This document shows, piece by piece, positions 21,617 to 30,175 of a stretch of DNA of 64,000 bases. This DNA comes from Pseudogymnoascus destructans (taxonomy: Eukaryota > Ascomycota > Leotiomycetes > Thelebolales > Thelebolaceae): contig NW_020167537.1 in NCBI RefSeq assembly GCF_001641265.1, positions 186,001-250,000 of the forward strand, in the 5' to 3' direction. The notes beneath the pieces were generated by a model, which saw nothing but the letters and a program-made list of their open reading frames with translations, did no database searches and was not told the DNA's origin. A program made the position numbers and the translations under genes. The stretch's first letter is position 1. Each line of letters opens with the position of its first letter.

Positions 21617-22231
21617 ATGTCCCCGGGACTCTGCTGCTCCTCAGCGAGTCCTTCAACATGCAACATGCCTACTGACACTGCCCGCAAACTCCAGGAACGC
21701 AACGATCTTGTCCGTCGAATAAAGAACCACGGATACGAACTACCCGAAATGGATTCTTGCTCGAACTGCGTGAGGCGAAACATTACTTGCGTGTCGTCTC
21801 CAAATGATTCACGGTGGTGCGCCGAGTGCGTTCGTCGCAACTTGAAAGAAAAGTGTGACTGTATGGGTCCTGAGCATCCCGACTGGGTGAAGCTCGAACG
21901 GGAGGAGGATCGCCTGGATCGCGAAGAGGAAGAAACCCTTTCGAAGTTACTTCGTCTGCGGAAGCAGAAACGCCTCATCCGAACCCGTGGTAAAGATATG
22001 CTCCGGCGAGGTTTGAAAACCCTCGACGAGCTTGATGCGGCAGAGGAGGCCGAACGTGTGGCTGCTGAGAAGCGTGACGCTGTTGAGGCTGAGGAACAGG
22101 CAGTTAGCGCTGCCTCCTCGTCTGTGACCGGGACCCTCGCTTCCTCCGATCCACTGGCCTACTCCCCTGCATCTTGGGATCAATGGCTGGCGGATGGCGG
22201 CGTCGATATTCCTCCAGCAGTTCTTTGCTGA
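21617..22231 (+). CDS. Antisense ORF with Zn(II)2Cys6-like cysteine cluster and coiled coil
   Basis: 204 codons from ATG 21617, or 188 from ATG 21665, which I prefer because a TATAAGTA box at 21604-21611 lies about 55 bp before it and only 6 bp before the first ATG. Numbering from 21665, Cys32, 35, 42, 52, 55 and 64 give CX2CX6CX9CX2CX8C, within the fungal binuclear zinc-cluster pattern, plus Cys66; basic VRR follows Cys35 and Cys55. Residues about 75-150 are highly charged and heptad-like (a coiled coil), and the tail is Ser/Ala-rich. The ORF runs opposite to pol and overlaps its last 128 bp. A decayed homologue lies at 1930-2336. Function unknown; it could be a DNA-binding regulator, a Gag-like accessory factor, or a structural zinc protein. 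Confidence 0.65.
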   Translation: MSPGLCCSSASPSTCNMPTDTARKLQERNDLVRRIKNHGYELPEMDSCSNCVRRNITCVSSPNDSRWCAECVRRNLKEKCDCMGPEHPDWVKLEREEDRLDREEEETLSKLLRLRKQKRLIRTRGKDMLRRGLKTLDELDAAEEAERVAAEKRDAVEAEEQAVSAASSSVTGTLASSDPLAYSPASWDQWLADGGVDIPPAVLC

Positions 22232-25200
22232 TGTTCCTTGTTGGTTCCCACGAATTATCCGTAGGTTCGTAATTTTCCCATTTTATCAAAAACTCTTCTC
22301 GACGTCCTACTAACCTTCTGTCTAGGATCGCTTCGACCTCATATTCGATTATCTCATTCTCGGGTTGGAGTTCGGTGTCAGTCGCAATTGGGGTATTTCC
22401 TCTTGCTGGTTCCAGTAGTGAGACATGAAATACCGGGTGTAGTCTAGACTTCTTGGGTAGCTGCAGTCTGTAATTAACTGAGCTGACTTTGTTCAATATT
22501 TTGAATGGTCCCAATTTCTTGAAGTCCAACTTTGTGCTTGGTCGTTTCGTTTTGATATGTTTCCAGAGTAGGTATACTTTATCCCCCTCCTTGAAGGCAG
22601 GTTCCATACTGCGCTTCTTGTTTGCGTATGCGGCGGATCGTTCATTTAAGAATTGGATGTCCGTCGCAAGTTGTTCGTGGAACGATTTCAGTTGTTCCAC
22701 CACGATCAGGGCTTGTTCAGCTCGTGATTCATCCGGTCTTGGTTGCCTATATGCTTCTGGCTGGTAGCCATAATTGGCAAAGAACGGTGAGACTTTCGTT
22801 GCTTCTGTCATCGCGCTGTTATATGCAAACTGTGCGATGGGTAAGATCTGAACCCAGTTATCCTGTTGATGATTGACATAGCTTCGCAGGTACTGTTCAA
22901 GGGTCTGATTTAATCTTTCTGTTTGGCCGTCTGTCTGGGGATGAAAAGCTGTTGACAGCTTATGATTTGTTCCCAGTAGCGCCATCAATGATTTCCAGAA
23001 TTTCGAAGTAAAGAGCTTGTCTCTATCTGAGATGATTTCTTCTGGCATCCCATGATCGGCTAATATGACTCGAATGAAGGTATATGCGAGCGCCTCGGCG
23101 TCGCTAGCTTCTAGATATGGTATAAACTTCCCATATTTCGTGAGTCTTTCCGTGATGACGAGGATAGAGTCATATTCTATTCCTGTTAACGGGTCCTTGG
23201 AGGGTGGAAGCTTGACGATGAAGTCCAAAGCTATTGATTTCCACGCTCCTTTTGGTACTGGTGTCGACTTGAGTTGTCCGTATGGCAGGTGCCTATTGGA
23301 TTTTGACTTGCTGCAAATGTCGCACTCTCTTACCACTGTCTCTACCTGCTTCCTCATACCTGGGAAGTAGTAGTGTCGGGTGATTCGTTCGAAGGTTCGT
23401 GTTACTCCCTGATGACCGTGTGCTGGTAACGAGTGTTGTTCTTGCACCAGCGGGCGTCTCATTTGACTTGGGACATACACTAAGCCTTTGTATCGAATCA
23501 ATCCTTGTTCGTCGATGGTGAAGTCGCCTTCGACTTTGGACAAGACTCGCTTGGCGCATTCGTCTGTTGCGTAAGCTTTCTTGAGTCTTTCCTCGAGTTC
23601 TGTATCTTCGATGACTGAGATCGTCACTAGTAACTCGTTGTACTGTATTCCTGCATCTGTTTTCTTCAGAATTGCTCTAGGTCTTTCTTCCTTTGGGCCG
23701 GCGTAGTCGGTCCGTCTGCTGAGAGCGTCTGCTCTTGCATTCTCGGAGCCCTTGCGATAGGTTATCGTGAAGTTGTAGGCTGCGAGGGTTTCTGCCCAGC
23801 GGACTTGTCTGCGGTTTAAAACCTTGGTCGTGGTGAAATATATAAGGTTCTTGTGATCCGTCCATACCTGCACAGGGTAGGTGGATCCCTCAAGATATAC
23901 TCGCCACTGCTCAAAGGCAACGACAATAGCCAGTAGCTCCTTGTCGTGGATGTCGTAATTGAGTTCCGCGGGTGACAGTTTCCTAGAGTAGTACGCGATT
24001 GGTTTGAACTTACCGTTCTCGTCTGGTTGATTCAGACATGCTCCAATTGCGAAGTCAGAAGAGTCCGTTTCGAGGATGATCTTCTTTGCAGGGTCAAATG
24101 TAGCAAGGATAGGTGCTTCCGTGAACTTCGTCTTAAGTTCCTGGAAAGCAGCCTCTGCCTTGTCCGTCCATTTGAATTCGAGATCCTTTCTGGTAAGCTC
24201 CGTGAGTGGTTGAGCTACCTTGGAATATCCCGAGATGAATCTTCGGTAGAAGTTGGCGAAGCCTAGGAAGGCTTGCACTTCCTTGACCGTGGTCGGTGTT
24301 GGCCATTCCAACACTGCCGTTACTTTTGCTTGGTCCATCTTGATGCCGTGCGTTCCGATAATGTAACCCAAGAATTCGACTTGGTTTTTATGGAACTCGC
24401 ACTTCTCTGGTTTGAGGAGTAAGCTGTACTCCTTTAGTTTCTTCAGGACGAGTTTGACATGCTTGACATGCTCCTCCTTGGTTGCTGAATACACCAGGAC
24501 GTCGTCTAGGTAGACAATGGTAAAGATGTCTAAGTATTCGTGCAAAGCATCATTCATCAGTCGTTGCATAGATGCGGGTGCGTTTGTTAGCCCAAAGGGC
24601 ATGACTTGATACTCGAATAGGCCATAGCGGGTGCGGAATGCTGTTTTCCACTCTTCCCCAGCCTTGATTCGGATCAGGTTGTATGCTCCTCGCAGATCTA
24701 GCTTACTGAAGATCTTTGCTCCTTGAAATCTATCGTGTAGTTCGTTGATTAACGGCAGGGCATACCTGTCCTTGATTGTGATGTTGTTCAACGCTCGATA
24801 GTCCACACATAACCGTAGGGAGCCGTCTTTCTTTGGTACGAAAAGCACCGGACTTCCTGCTGGTGATGTGGATGGTCTGATGAATCCTTTCGCTAGGTTA
24901 TCATCGATGTACTCCTTAAGTACCTTCAGCTCCTTTTCCGATAGCTGATATATGGGTCCGAACGGTGGACTCTTGTCTTTCTCCAAAGGTATCTCGTGAT
25001 CCCATGGTTGGTGCTTAGGAAGCGCCTCGTTCTTAGGGCCTTCCTGGAATAATTGCTCGTATTCCTTGTACTCCACCGGTATACTCGTCGGTGAGGATGC
25101 CTGGGCTAGGTCATCGAGCTCGGAGGTTGCACATAACTCCTTCCGGCCCTGGGAGGGTTTCTCCCGTTGTCGCGTGTCCGTCCGTTGTTCACACGCGCAC

Positions 25201-25637
25201 TGGCTCATCACAACTTTCTCGTTCCACCAGTCGATCTGGGGGTTGTGTTTCTTGAGCCATGGCATACCAAGGATGCACGCATGGTTGTCCATGTGCACGA
25301 TGTCAAACTGAATCGTTTCCTTGTGCCCGTGTAGCATGACCATTTCCAATGGGACCGTTTCGTGGGTCACCATTCCTTCATTAGTCGAGATGGGCTCTCC
25401 ATCTACAACCATTAATGGGTATGGTTCGGTTTTCAATTGCGTCTTGAAACCTTGCGTGTCTGCTACTTTCTTTGTCATAAAGTTGCCCGTCGCTCCTGAG
25501 TCAATCATTGCTCGGAGGTGTCGCTGTTGTATCTTAGCGACCACATATAGTTGCATGCTGCCCGTCGTGGCGCATAGCTGGTCTGTACTAGGCCTCTTCG
25601 TGTCGCTCGCTGGTGGCCTACCGTCGAGGACTCCTAG
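22104..25637 (-). CDS. pol: Pol polyprotein: protease, RT, RNase H, integrase, chromodomain
   Basis: The frame is open from the gag frameshift site at 25637; the first Met (25556) gives 1150 residues, used for numbering. Aspartic protease D19-S20-G21. Reverse transcriptase with VYLDD at 348-352 and FLGFANFYRRF. RNase H with ETDSS (D498), DKELLA and WTDHKN (D567). Integrase has an HHCC zinc domain (C745, C748), and catalytic D778, D844 and E880 with DD35E spacing, then a GPF module near 1016. The C-terminal chromodomain (about 1070-1115) has Y1072, W1093 and Y1096, the aromatic-cage positions with HP1 spacing (21 and 3). A basic Arg-rich tail ends the protein. It should copy the element in cytoplasmic particles and steer integration to modified histone H3, as known for chromoviruses. 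No stop or frameshift seen within it. Confidence 0.95.
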   Translation of the reverse strand, partial: LGVLDGRPPASDTKRPSTDQLCATTGSMQLYVVAKIQQRHLRAMIDSGATGNFMTKKVADTQGFKTQLKTEPYPLMVVDGEPISTNEGMVTHETVPLEMVMLHGHKETIQFDIVHMDNHACILGMPWLKKHNPQIDWWNEKVVMSQCACEQRTDTRQREKPSQGRKELCATSELDDLAQASSPTSIPVEYKEYEQLFQEGPKNEALPKHQPWDHEIPLEKDKSPPFGPIYQLSEKELKVLKEYIDDNLAKGFIRPSTSPAGSPVLFVPKKDGSLRLCVDYRALNNITIKDRYALPLINELHDRFQGAKIFSKLDLRGAYNLIRIKAGEEWKTAFRTRYGLFEYQVMPFGLTNAPASMQRLMNDALHEYLDIFTIVYLDDVLVYSATKEEHVKHVKLVLKKLKEYSLLLKPEKCEFHKNQVEFLGYIIGTHGIKMDQAKVTAVLEWPTPTTVKEVQAFLGFANFYRRFISGYSKVAQPLTELTRKDLEFKWTDKAEAAFQELKTKFTEAPILATFDPAKKIILETDSSDFAIGACLNQPDENGKFKPIAYYSRKLSPAELNYDIHDKELLAIVVAFEQWRVYLEGSTYPVQVWTDHKNLIYFTTTKVLNRRQVRWAETLAAYNFTITYRKGSENARADALSRRTDYAGPKEERPRAILKKTDAGIQYNELLVTISVIEDTELEERLKKAYATDECAKRVLSKVEGDFTIDEQGLIRYKGLVYVPSQMRRPLVQEQHSLPAHGHQGVTRTFERITRHYYFPGMRKQVETVVRECDICSKSKSNRHLPYGQLKSTPVPKGAWKSIALDFIVKLPPSKDPLTGIEYDSILVITERLTKYGKFIPYLEASDAEALAYTFIRVILADHGMPEEIISDRDKLFTSKFWKSLMALLGTNHKLSTAFHPQTDGQTERLNQTLEQYLRSYVNHQQDNWVQILPIAQFAYNSAMTEATKVSPFFANYGYQPEAYRQPRPDESRAEQALIVVEQLKSFHEQLATDIQFLNERSAAYANKKRSMEPAFKEGDKVYLLWKHIKTKRPSTKLDFKKLGPFKILNKVSSVNYRLQLPKKSRLHPVFHVSLLEPARGNTPIATDTELQPENEIIEYEVEAILDRRLVGRREEFLIKWENYEPTDNSWEPTRNISKELLEEYRRRHPPAIDPKMQGSRPVDRRKRGSRSQTRRQR

Positions 25638-27571
25638 TTTTTTGACTCGTCCGAGGAAGGATAGTATTCATCCGCTTCCAATGGTGGTCCTTGGGGAGAT
25701 CGTTTCCCTCGCTCTTCTGCTTCGTCTAGCAGATGTGGGTATTTCTCGTATACCTGTTCGCTTTTGATAGGCAAGTCCCCTTCAGACTGGCTTCGCCTGA
25801 GGGCGTGAACTTGCTCTGCATCTCTGAAGTGTATCCTGGGCGAGGATCGGGGAAACAACTGATTCTGGTGTTTCTTTTTCCAGTGGAGCTTGCAGTCATC
25901 TTCGCTGCAATACTCCCAGTAGACATACGCGTGCCAGGGATGATCAGTCTCTGTTGCGTCTGTCGTTGATAGTTCCTGCTGTCCTCTCACCCATGCACTA
26001 TCTTCCCTCGGAGGCGTGGAGAACGTGTCTAGTTGCTCCATGGCTCTCCTTTCGATGCGTGGAGTGGGTCTCGCATTTTCCCGTCGGAGCATATCTCTGG
26101 CTTTCTCGTCGTACTTCTTCAGGGCTCTCCTGCGGTCCTGGTAGTAAAGTTTGACGCTTTTCATATACTTCAGTTTAGCCATATGCTCGACATCCTTCTC
26201 CAGTTCTTCCGCTTCTTGGGCTTCCAACTTAGCTACGTCTTGGGACGTGCCAAGCAGCCTGCGGGTATTCGTTAGTTGGTCGTAGTATCTCCAGAGGTCA
26301 TCCTTGCAGTCGTCCACCTTGCACTTTAACGGAAGTTCCTGTAACAGGTTCCCGTAGAGGTCTTTAAGCATGGGGATTCTCCTCTGGCCATTGGGCTTGT
26401 CTCGTTTGGCCCTAATCTTCGCGTGGGCGTGTTTTGCCATGCGTCTTACTACGCTCTTGCACCGTGGACTCATTGGTTCCGTAGGTGCAAGTTCATCGAA
26501 GGTCTCCTGTTCCGAGACGGTGAACGATTCCGCCTCCGACCCTTCATCTGAGCTCTCGTCTTCTGGGGTGCTTTCGCCGTTTATTCCCCAGTCCTGTTTG
26601 CTCACAAACGTTGCATTCAACTGTCCTGTCCAGGTGGCATTGAGTTGTTTGCCGACTTTGCGTCCGCCGTTCCCTTTCTTTGGCTGTCTGCAGTCTCGGG
26701 CCATGTGGCCTGGCTTGTCGCAGTTAAAACAGAGTCGTTCCTTGAATTGTCTGTCTTTCTTAGGGTCACGGGGTCGTCCAGGTTTGAACGTGGCATCGAG
26801 TTCCATTGGGTCCGACCAACGGTTGTCTCGCGGGTGTTGATCCCGTCGTCTGCCCTCGTTTCCCCGGTAGGGGTAACTTTTCTTGGGCTTGTCATAGGTC
26901 CGACGTTCCTTCTGGAATTCGTATAGTCGATTGTCGATTCGGACCGTATGTTCGATTAGCGCTACCATGTCCGTTGGTTGTTGTTCCAAACGGGCAAGTT
27001 CCATACGTATATGGCTCTTCAGCCCACGTCGGTAGTGGCTGATGAGTGCGCTGGCGTCCCATCCTGTCTGATTGCCATACCTCTGGAATTCTGTGGAGTA
27101 TGTGAGGGCGCTGCCAGTCTGCTTAAGTGCAAACAGATGGTCTTCTGCGGTCTTAATCTCATCGATGTCTCCGAACATGCGTCGGATTTCCTTACAGAAT
27201 CCATTCCAGCTGCCAAACATAGTCTGCGTAGTTGTCATGCTTCCATTGGTACTTTCATATTTGAAATAGTCCTTGAGGAATGGTTCGATCCATCGCAGGG
27301 CTTCCCCCCTAAGGTAGGACGCAGTCCACAGGGCATAGCTCTCCTGGGTGGGAAACTTCTCATCATTGAAGTGCTGGTACAGTTCGACCTGTAGCAAAAA
27401 CACCTCAAGTTCCTTTCGGTTGCCGGAGTAAGTGTCGGGCAACTTGACGCGTAGAGTTTCCTTGAGTTCGTTGACGGTGGGTGCATCGGGCATCTCTTCA
27501 TTCTCAGGCTTAGACCTCTGAGACGAAGTTGGCGTGGTGGGGGTTTTCCCCTTCGAACTGACGACAGACAT
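25634..27571 (-). CDS. gag: Gag polyprotein of the chromovirus
   Basis: 645 residues from ATG 27571 to TAG 25634-25636. An acidic N-terminus is followed by a capsid-like helical region (VKLPDTYSGNRKELEVFLLQ, YLRGEALRWIEPFL, FALKQTGSALTYSTEFQRY), typical of fungal Ty3 Gag. The nucleocapsid zinc knuckle is at residues 281-294 (CFNCDKPGHMARDC). About 350 residues follow the knuckle, unusually long: a basic and then coiled-coil region, and near residue 565 a second Cys/His group (CX4CX2HX4H, in YCSEDDCKLHWKKKH). It ends SDESKN, with the last codons forming a -1 slippery site. It assembles virus-like particles and packages RNA. The start is the only Met before the conserved region and lies 46 bp inside the 5' LTR. 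Confidence 0.93.
   Translation of the reverse strand: MSVVSSKGKTPTTPTSSQRSKPENEEMPDAPTVNELKETLRVKLPDTYSGNRKELEVFLLQVELYQHFNDEKFPTQESYALWTASYLRGEALRWIEPFLKDYFKYESTNGSMTTTQTMFGSWNGFCKEIRRMFGDIDEIKTAEDHLFALKQTGSALTYSTEFQRYGNQTGWDASALISHYRRGLKSHIRMELARLEQQPTDMVALIEHTVRIDNRLYEFQKERRTYDKPKKSYPYRGNEGRRRDQHPRDNRWSDPMELDATFKPGRPRDPKKDRQFKERLCFNCDKPGHMARDCRQPKKGNGGRKVGKQLNATWTGQLNATFVSKQDWGINGESTPEDESSDEGSEAESFTVSEQETFDELAPTEPMSPRCKSVVRRMAKHAHAKIRAKRDKPNGQRRIPMLKDLYGNLLQELPLKCKVDDCKDDLWRYYDQLTNTRRLLGTSQDVAKLEAQEAEELEKDVEHMAKLKYMKSVKLYYQDRRRALKKYDEKARDMLRRENARPTPRIERRAMEQLDTFSTPPREDSAWVRGQQELSTTDATETDHPWHAYVYWEYCSEDDCKLHWKKKHQNQLFPRSSPRIHFRDAEQVHALRRSQSEGDLPIKSEQVYEKYPHLLDEAEERGKRSPQGPPLEADEYYPSSDESKN
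25637..25643 (-). promoter_or_regulatory. -1 ribosomal frameshift heptamer A AAA AAC
   Basis: In the gag frame the last codons read TCA AAA AAC TAG, giving X XXY YYZ with X=A, Y=A, Z=C. Slipping back one base continues as AAA AAA CTA GGA and enters the pol frame, which is open to the first pol Met and beyond. Downstream, TAGGCC and GGCCTA can form a 6-bp stem with a loop of about 20 nt starting 16 nt after the heptamer. Confidence 0.8.
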
Positions 27572-27617
27572 GTTGCTTTGTGTGTAAGCCGGTACCTCGT
27601 AGAAGTGGTGCTCAAAG

Positions 27618-28092
27618 TGTAACGCTGACTTCTAAACGATAGAAGACACAGAGGTTCTCTTGCGTAAAGGTTTACTTATCAGAGGAGGCAGGGGATCAGA
27701 CACAAAGGCTTCAAGTAACACGTTACTAGTATATAACAAATACTGTATTGAGTTGAGCACGAAGCTCCTATCTAAGGAAATACTATCTACTTATATAGTG
27801 GCGTCGTGCCTAGTGGACTCTTGGGAACTCACTCGAGTCCTCGGAGTCCTGGACTCTTAGGACTCTTCTCATCATCCTGCGAGTCCATCACGTGCCTAGT
27901 GGACTCCTGGGAACTCACTCGAGTCCTCGGAGTCCTGGACTCTTAGGACTCTTCTCATCATCCTGCGAGTCCGTCACGTGATACTTTCGGAACTACTATT
28001 CCCCGCTGCCCCTCCAGGTACCAGGGCCGGTCTCATGCGACCTCCCTCCTTCCTGTCCTGTAGTTGGCCAGCCTTCTTGTTCCGTCGTAACA
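27618..28092 (-). repeat. 5' LTR of the chromovirus
   Basis: 475 bp, same as the 3' LTR except for one observed base. The sense-strand TATA box is near 27790-27798; R/U5 runs to 27618. It carries two 86-bp U3 units with E-boxes. Confidence 0.95.
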
Positions 28093-28097
28093 TGCTA

Positions 28098-28425
28098 GGA
28101 ATCACGACAAGGAATCTAAATCGTGTTTTCAGCTACACCTATGACTAAGCCCTAACCCTCTTTCATAACGAATCTCATGTGACGCCCCTAAGCCAAATCG
28201 TACCAATAATATCGCTTGGACTTTTGAGAAGTTGTTGAAGGGTAGGCTTGCCAAACTGTATTCGAGCTTTAAGCTCCGTTAGCTACCAATTCTCCCAATT
28301 GCTAAGTATACCCACTTGCACCATTATTCAAGACAGAGCTGATAGTTTTTCACTCGAAGAATCGGAAACTGATTTTCCTGTTTTCTTATTCATGCTGTGG
28401 CAGCGCCCATAATCTTGAGTGTGTG
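28098..28425. other. Spacer between the chromovirus and a Tc1 element
   Basis: Non-coding in all frames as far as I can see; no repeat family recognised. Confidence 0.4.
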
Positions 28426-28584
28426 TACTTGTGCAGCCCAAAAGTTTCCACAGGGTCTGTGCACAACAGCCAATTAGATTGTAGGAATCTACCAAGCACC
28501 ATGTACTTGTACCCGAGTACACGCGTAGAAAATGTACACGTGTAGAATATGAGAGTGAATGAAGCAATGAAGTAATGCTCAACA

Positions 28585-29880
28585 ATGGCTGAAATCTCAA
28601 TACCACTACGTGCTGCAATTATTACCTTGCGTGTATACATGAACGCATCATATGGAGAGATTGAAAAGAAGCTTGGAATCTCAGCTGACTCTATTGCATG
28701 TATATGGCACCAAACTGTTGAAAAGGCAGAGAATACTGAAATTCACAACCTTCTCCAACACCTCAAATCAAAGCCACAGAGCGGAAGACCACAGACAATT
28801 CAAAAGGATTCTGAAGAGTCACTACGCATACAATCTTTGCTACTTGCAAATCCATTTGACACTTTTCAACAAGTTATTAATAAGGAAAATCTACCCTATG
28901 CACGATCAATTATCGAACGAGTTGCAAAGAATCACTCAAGTGTTGAAATTCCACAACCTATTGTACGGAAAAACATCTGCCTCAAGCCCTACTTGGATAA
29001 TATCATTCCTTCAGTACGATGGAAATTCTGCAAATGGGCACTATCTGAACTTGAAGCTGGATCAATTTTTATTTTCTCAGACGAATCATATATCAATATC
29101 AGTGGGAATCCACATAAGAAACGACAGATAACAGTTCAACGGGGTCAAACAGCAGAGAGCATGGCAATTCAACAGAAGAAATCTTTATTTCAAGGTATGT
29201 TTTGGGGAGCAATGAGTTCAGAAACCTCTATCTTACGCCCTTCTTGTTCATGGATTCCTGAAAGTATAGAAGAGAAGCAGATACATGTGCAGAAACTACG
29301 AGAGATAAATGCATATTGGAAATCAAAAGCAGAGAATGAACTTGTTAGAGCAACAACAGTTGGAACTCTTGAGAACTCTAAATGCAGATATTCGGAATGG
29401 CAAAAGAAAATGGAAAAAGGCACGAGTTGCTTCACAAGAGTTTGGAGATATAGAGACATAGAGTAGAGGATGGCAATCAGAAGGGCAAGAAGTTTCAAAG
29501 GGCGGGATTGATTGGTTTCTATATCGAGAGATGGTTCTTATTCCTCTTCTCTTCCTCTACTTTCGAAAAGTAAAGGCTTTACATCCTACAAAACGAGTAT
29601 AGTTTGTGGATGATAATGTAAGTCTTCATTTGGAGGCTCACTGATCATTGGAAGATTATATGAAGAAGGAGGAATCTATAGAGTGAAATTTTGGCCTCCA
29701 AACTCACCCGATTTGCACCCTATTGAAAATGCCTTTGATTATCTCAAGGATCAGGTTGACGGCTATACACCATTAAATGGAGGGAAGTTTGAGATTCTTC
29801 CTCAAGAAATACCCATGCATGGGTATTTCTTGAGGAAGAATGGATGGGAAATCTACACAATTATGTGCTTCATTTAAGGA
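28585..29880 (+). pseudogene. Tc1/mariner transposase (disrupted)
   Basis: The first 293 codons (28585-29466) are open: an N-terminal HTH (ASYGEIEKKLGISADSIACI), a GRP-like linker (KPQSGRPQTI), and the first catalytic Asp in FIFSDESYINISG. After a frame break, FVDDNVSLHLEAH (second Asp, near 29605) and WPPNSPDLHPIENAFDYLKD (third acidic residue, near 29700) follow in other frames, with stops between. A perfect 48-bp palindrome sits in the 3' part. No intact product is expected. Confidence 0.85.
29794..29841. repeat. Perfect 48-bp palindrome
   Basis: Two 24-base arms meet without a spacer at 29817/29818 (...ATACCCATG|CATGGGTAT...). It lies in the 3' part of a dead Tc1 transposase and duplicates coding sequence in inverted form. 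Confidence 0.95.
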
Positions 29881-30175
29881 CAAGTTGGAGCGGTGTATTG
29901 CAGTCAATGGGGGGAACAACTTTTGTTGGTAGATCAATAGTACGAGTAGAGTATGTACATGCATTTTCTTCAAGTACTTGCATGCCCCACTTATTATGCA
30001 CAGACCCTGTGGAAATTTTTGGGCTGCACGAGTAGTAGACGACAAGGACGCTAAGGATTAGGAGCTCGCAACCGTTGTTGGCTCTAAGCAGGGAGACGGG
30101 GAGGTTCCTAAGGGGATGGACGAAGACGCCTAGATCGCGGCTCTGCCTCGTGTGCCCTAGCTGGCTGTGGCCCCT

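Larger units (their letters stand above)
21094..28092 (-). mobile_element. Complete Ty3/gypsy chromovirus with 475-bp LTRs
   Basis: 6999 bp between perfect TGCTA target duplications (21089-21093 and 28093-28097). LTRs at 21094-21568 and 27618-28092 are both 475 bp and, by my reading, differ at one base (ATG versus ACG near 21189 and 27723). Coding order on the minus strand: gag (27571-25634), pol in the -1 frame (25637-22104), then the polypurine tract and 3' LTR. Both ORFs are uninterrupted. A further ORF lies on the opposite strand at 21617-22231. No TGG-type tRNA primer site directly follows the 5' LTR, so the priming mode is unresolved. Near-identical LTRs, an intact target duplication and open ORFs indicate a recent, possibly competent insertion. 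Confidence 0.95.
28428..30032 (+). mobile_element. Tc1/mariner-like element 1
   Basis: 1605 bp flanked by TA (28426-28427 and 30033-30034). Terminal inverted repeats begin CTTGTGCAGCCCAAAA and CTCGTGCAGCCCAAAA, and both continue to CCACAGGGTCTGTGCA. It contains a frameshifted transposase. A related fragment lies at 41417-41661. Confidence 0.9.

Noticed and set aside
27590..27617. tRNA primer-binding site after the 5' LTR
   Set aside because: The bases following the LTR do not begin with TGG or match a tRNA 3' end I can name, and self-priming complementarity is not evident.
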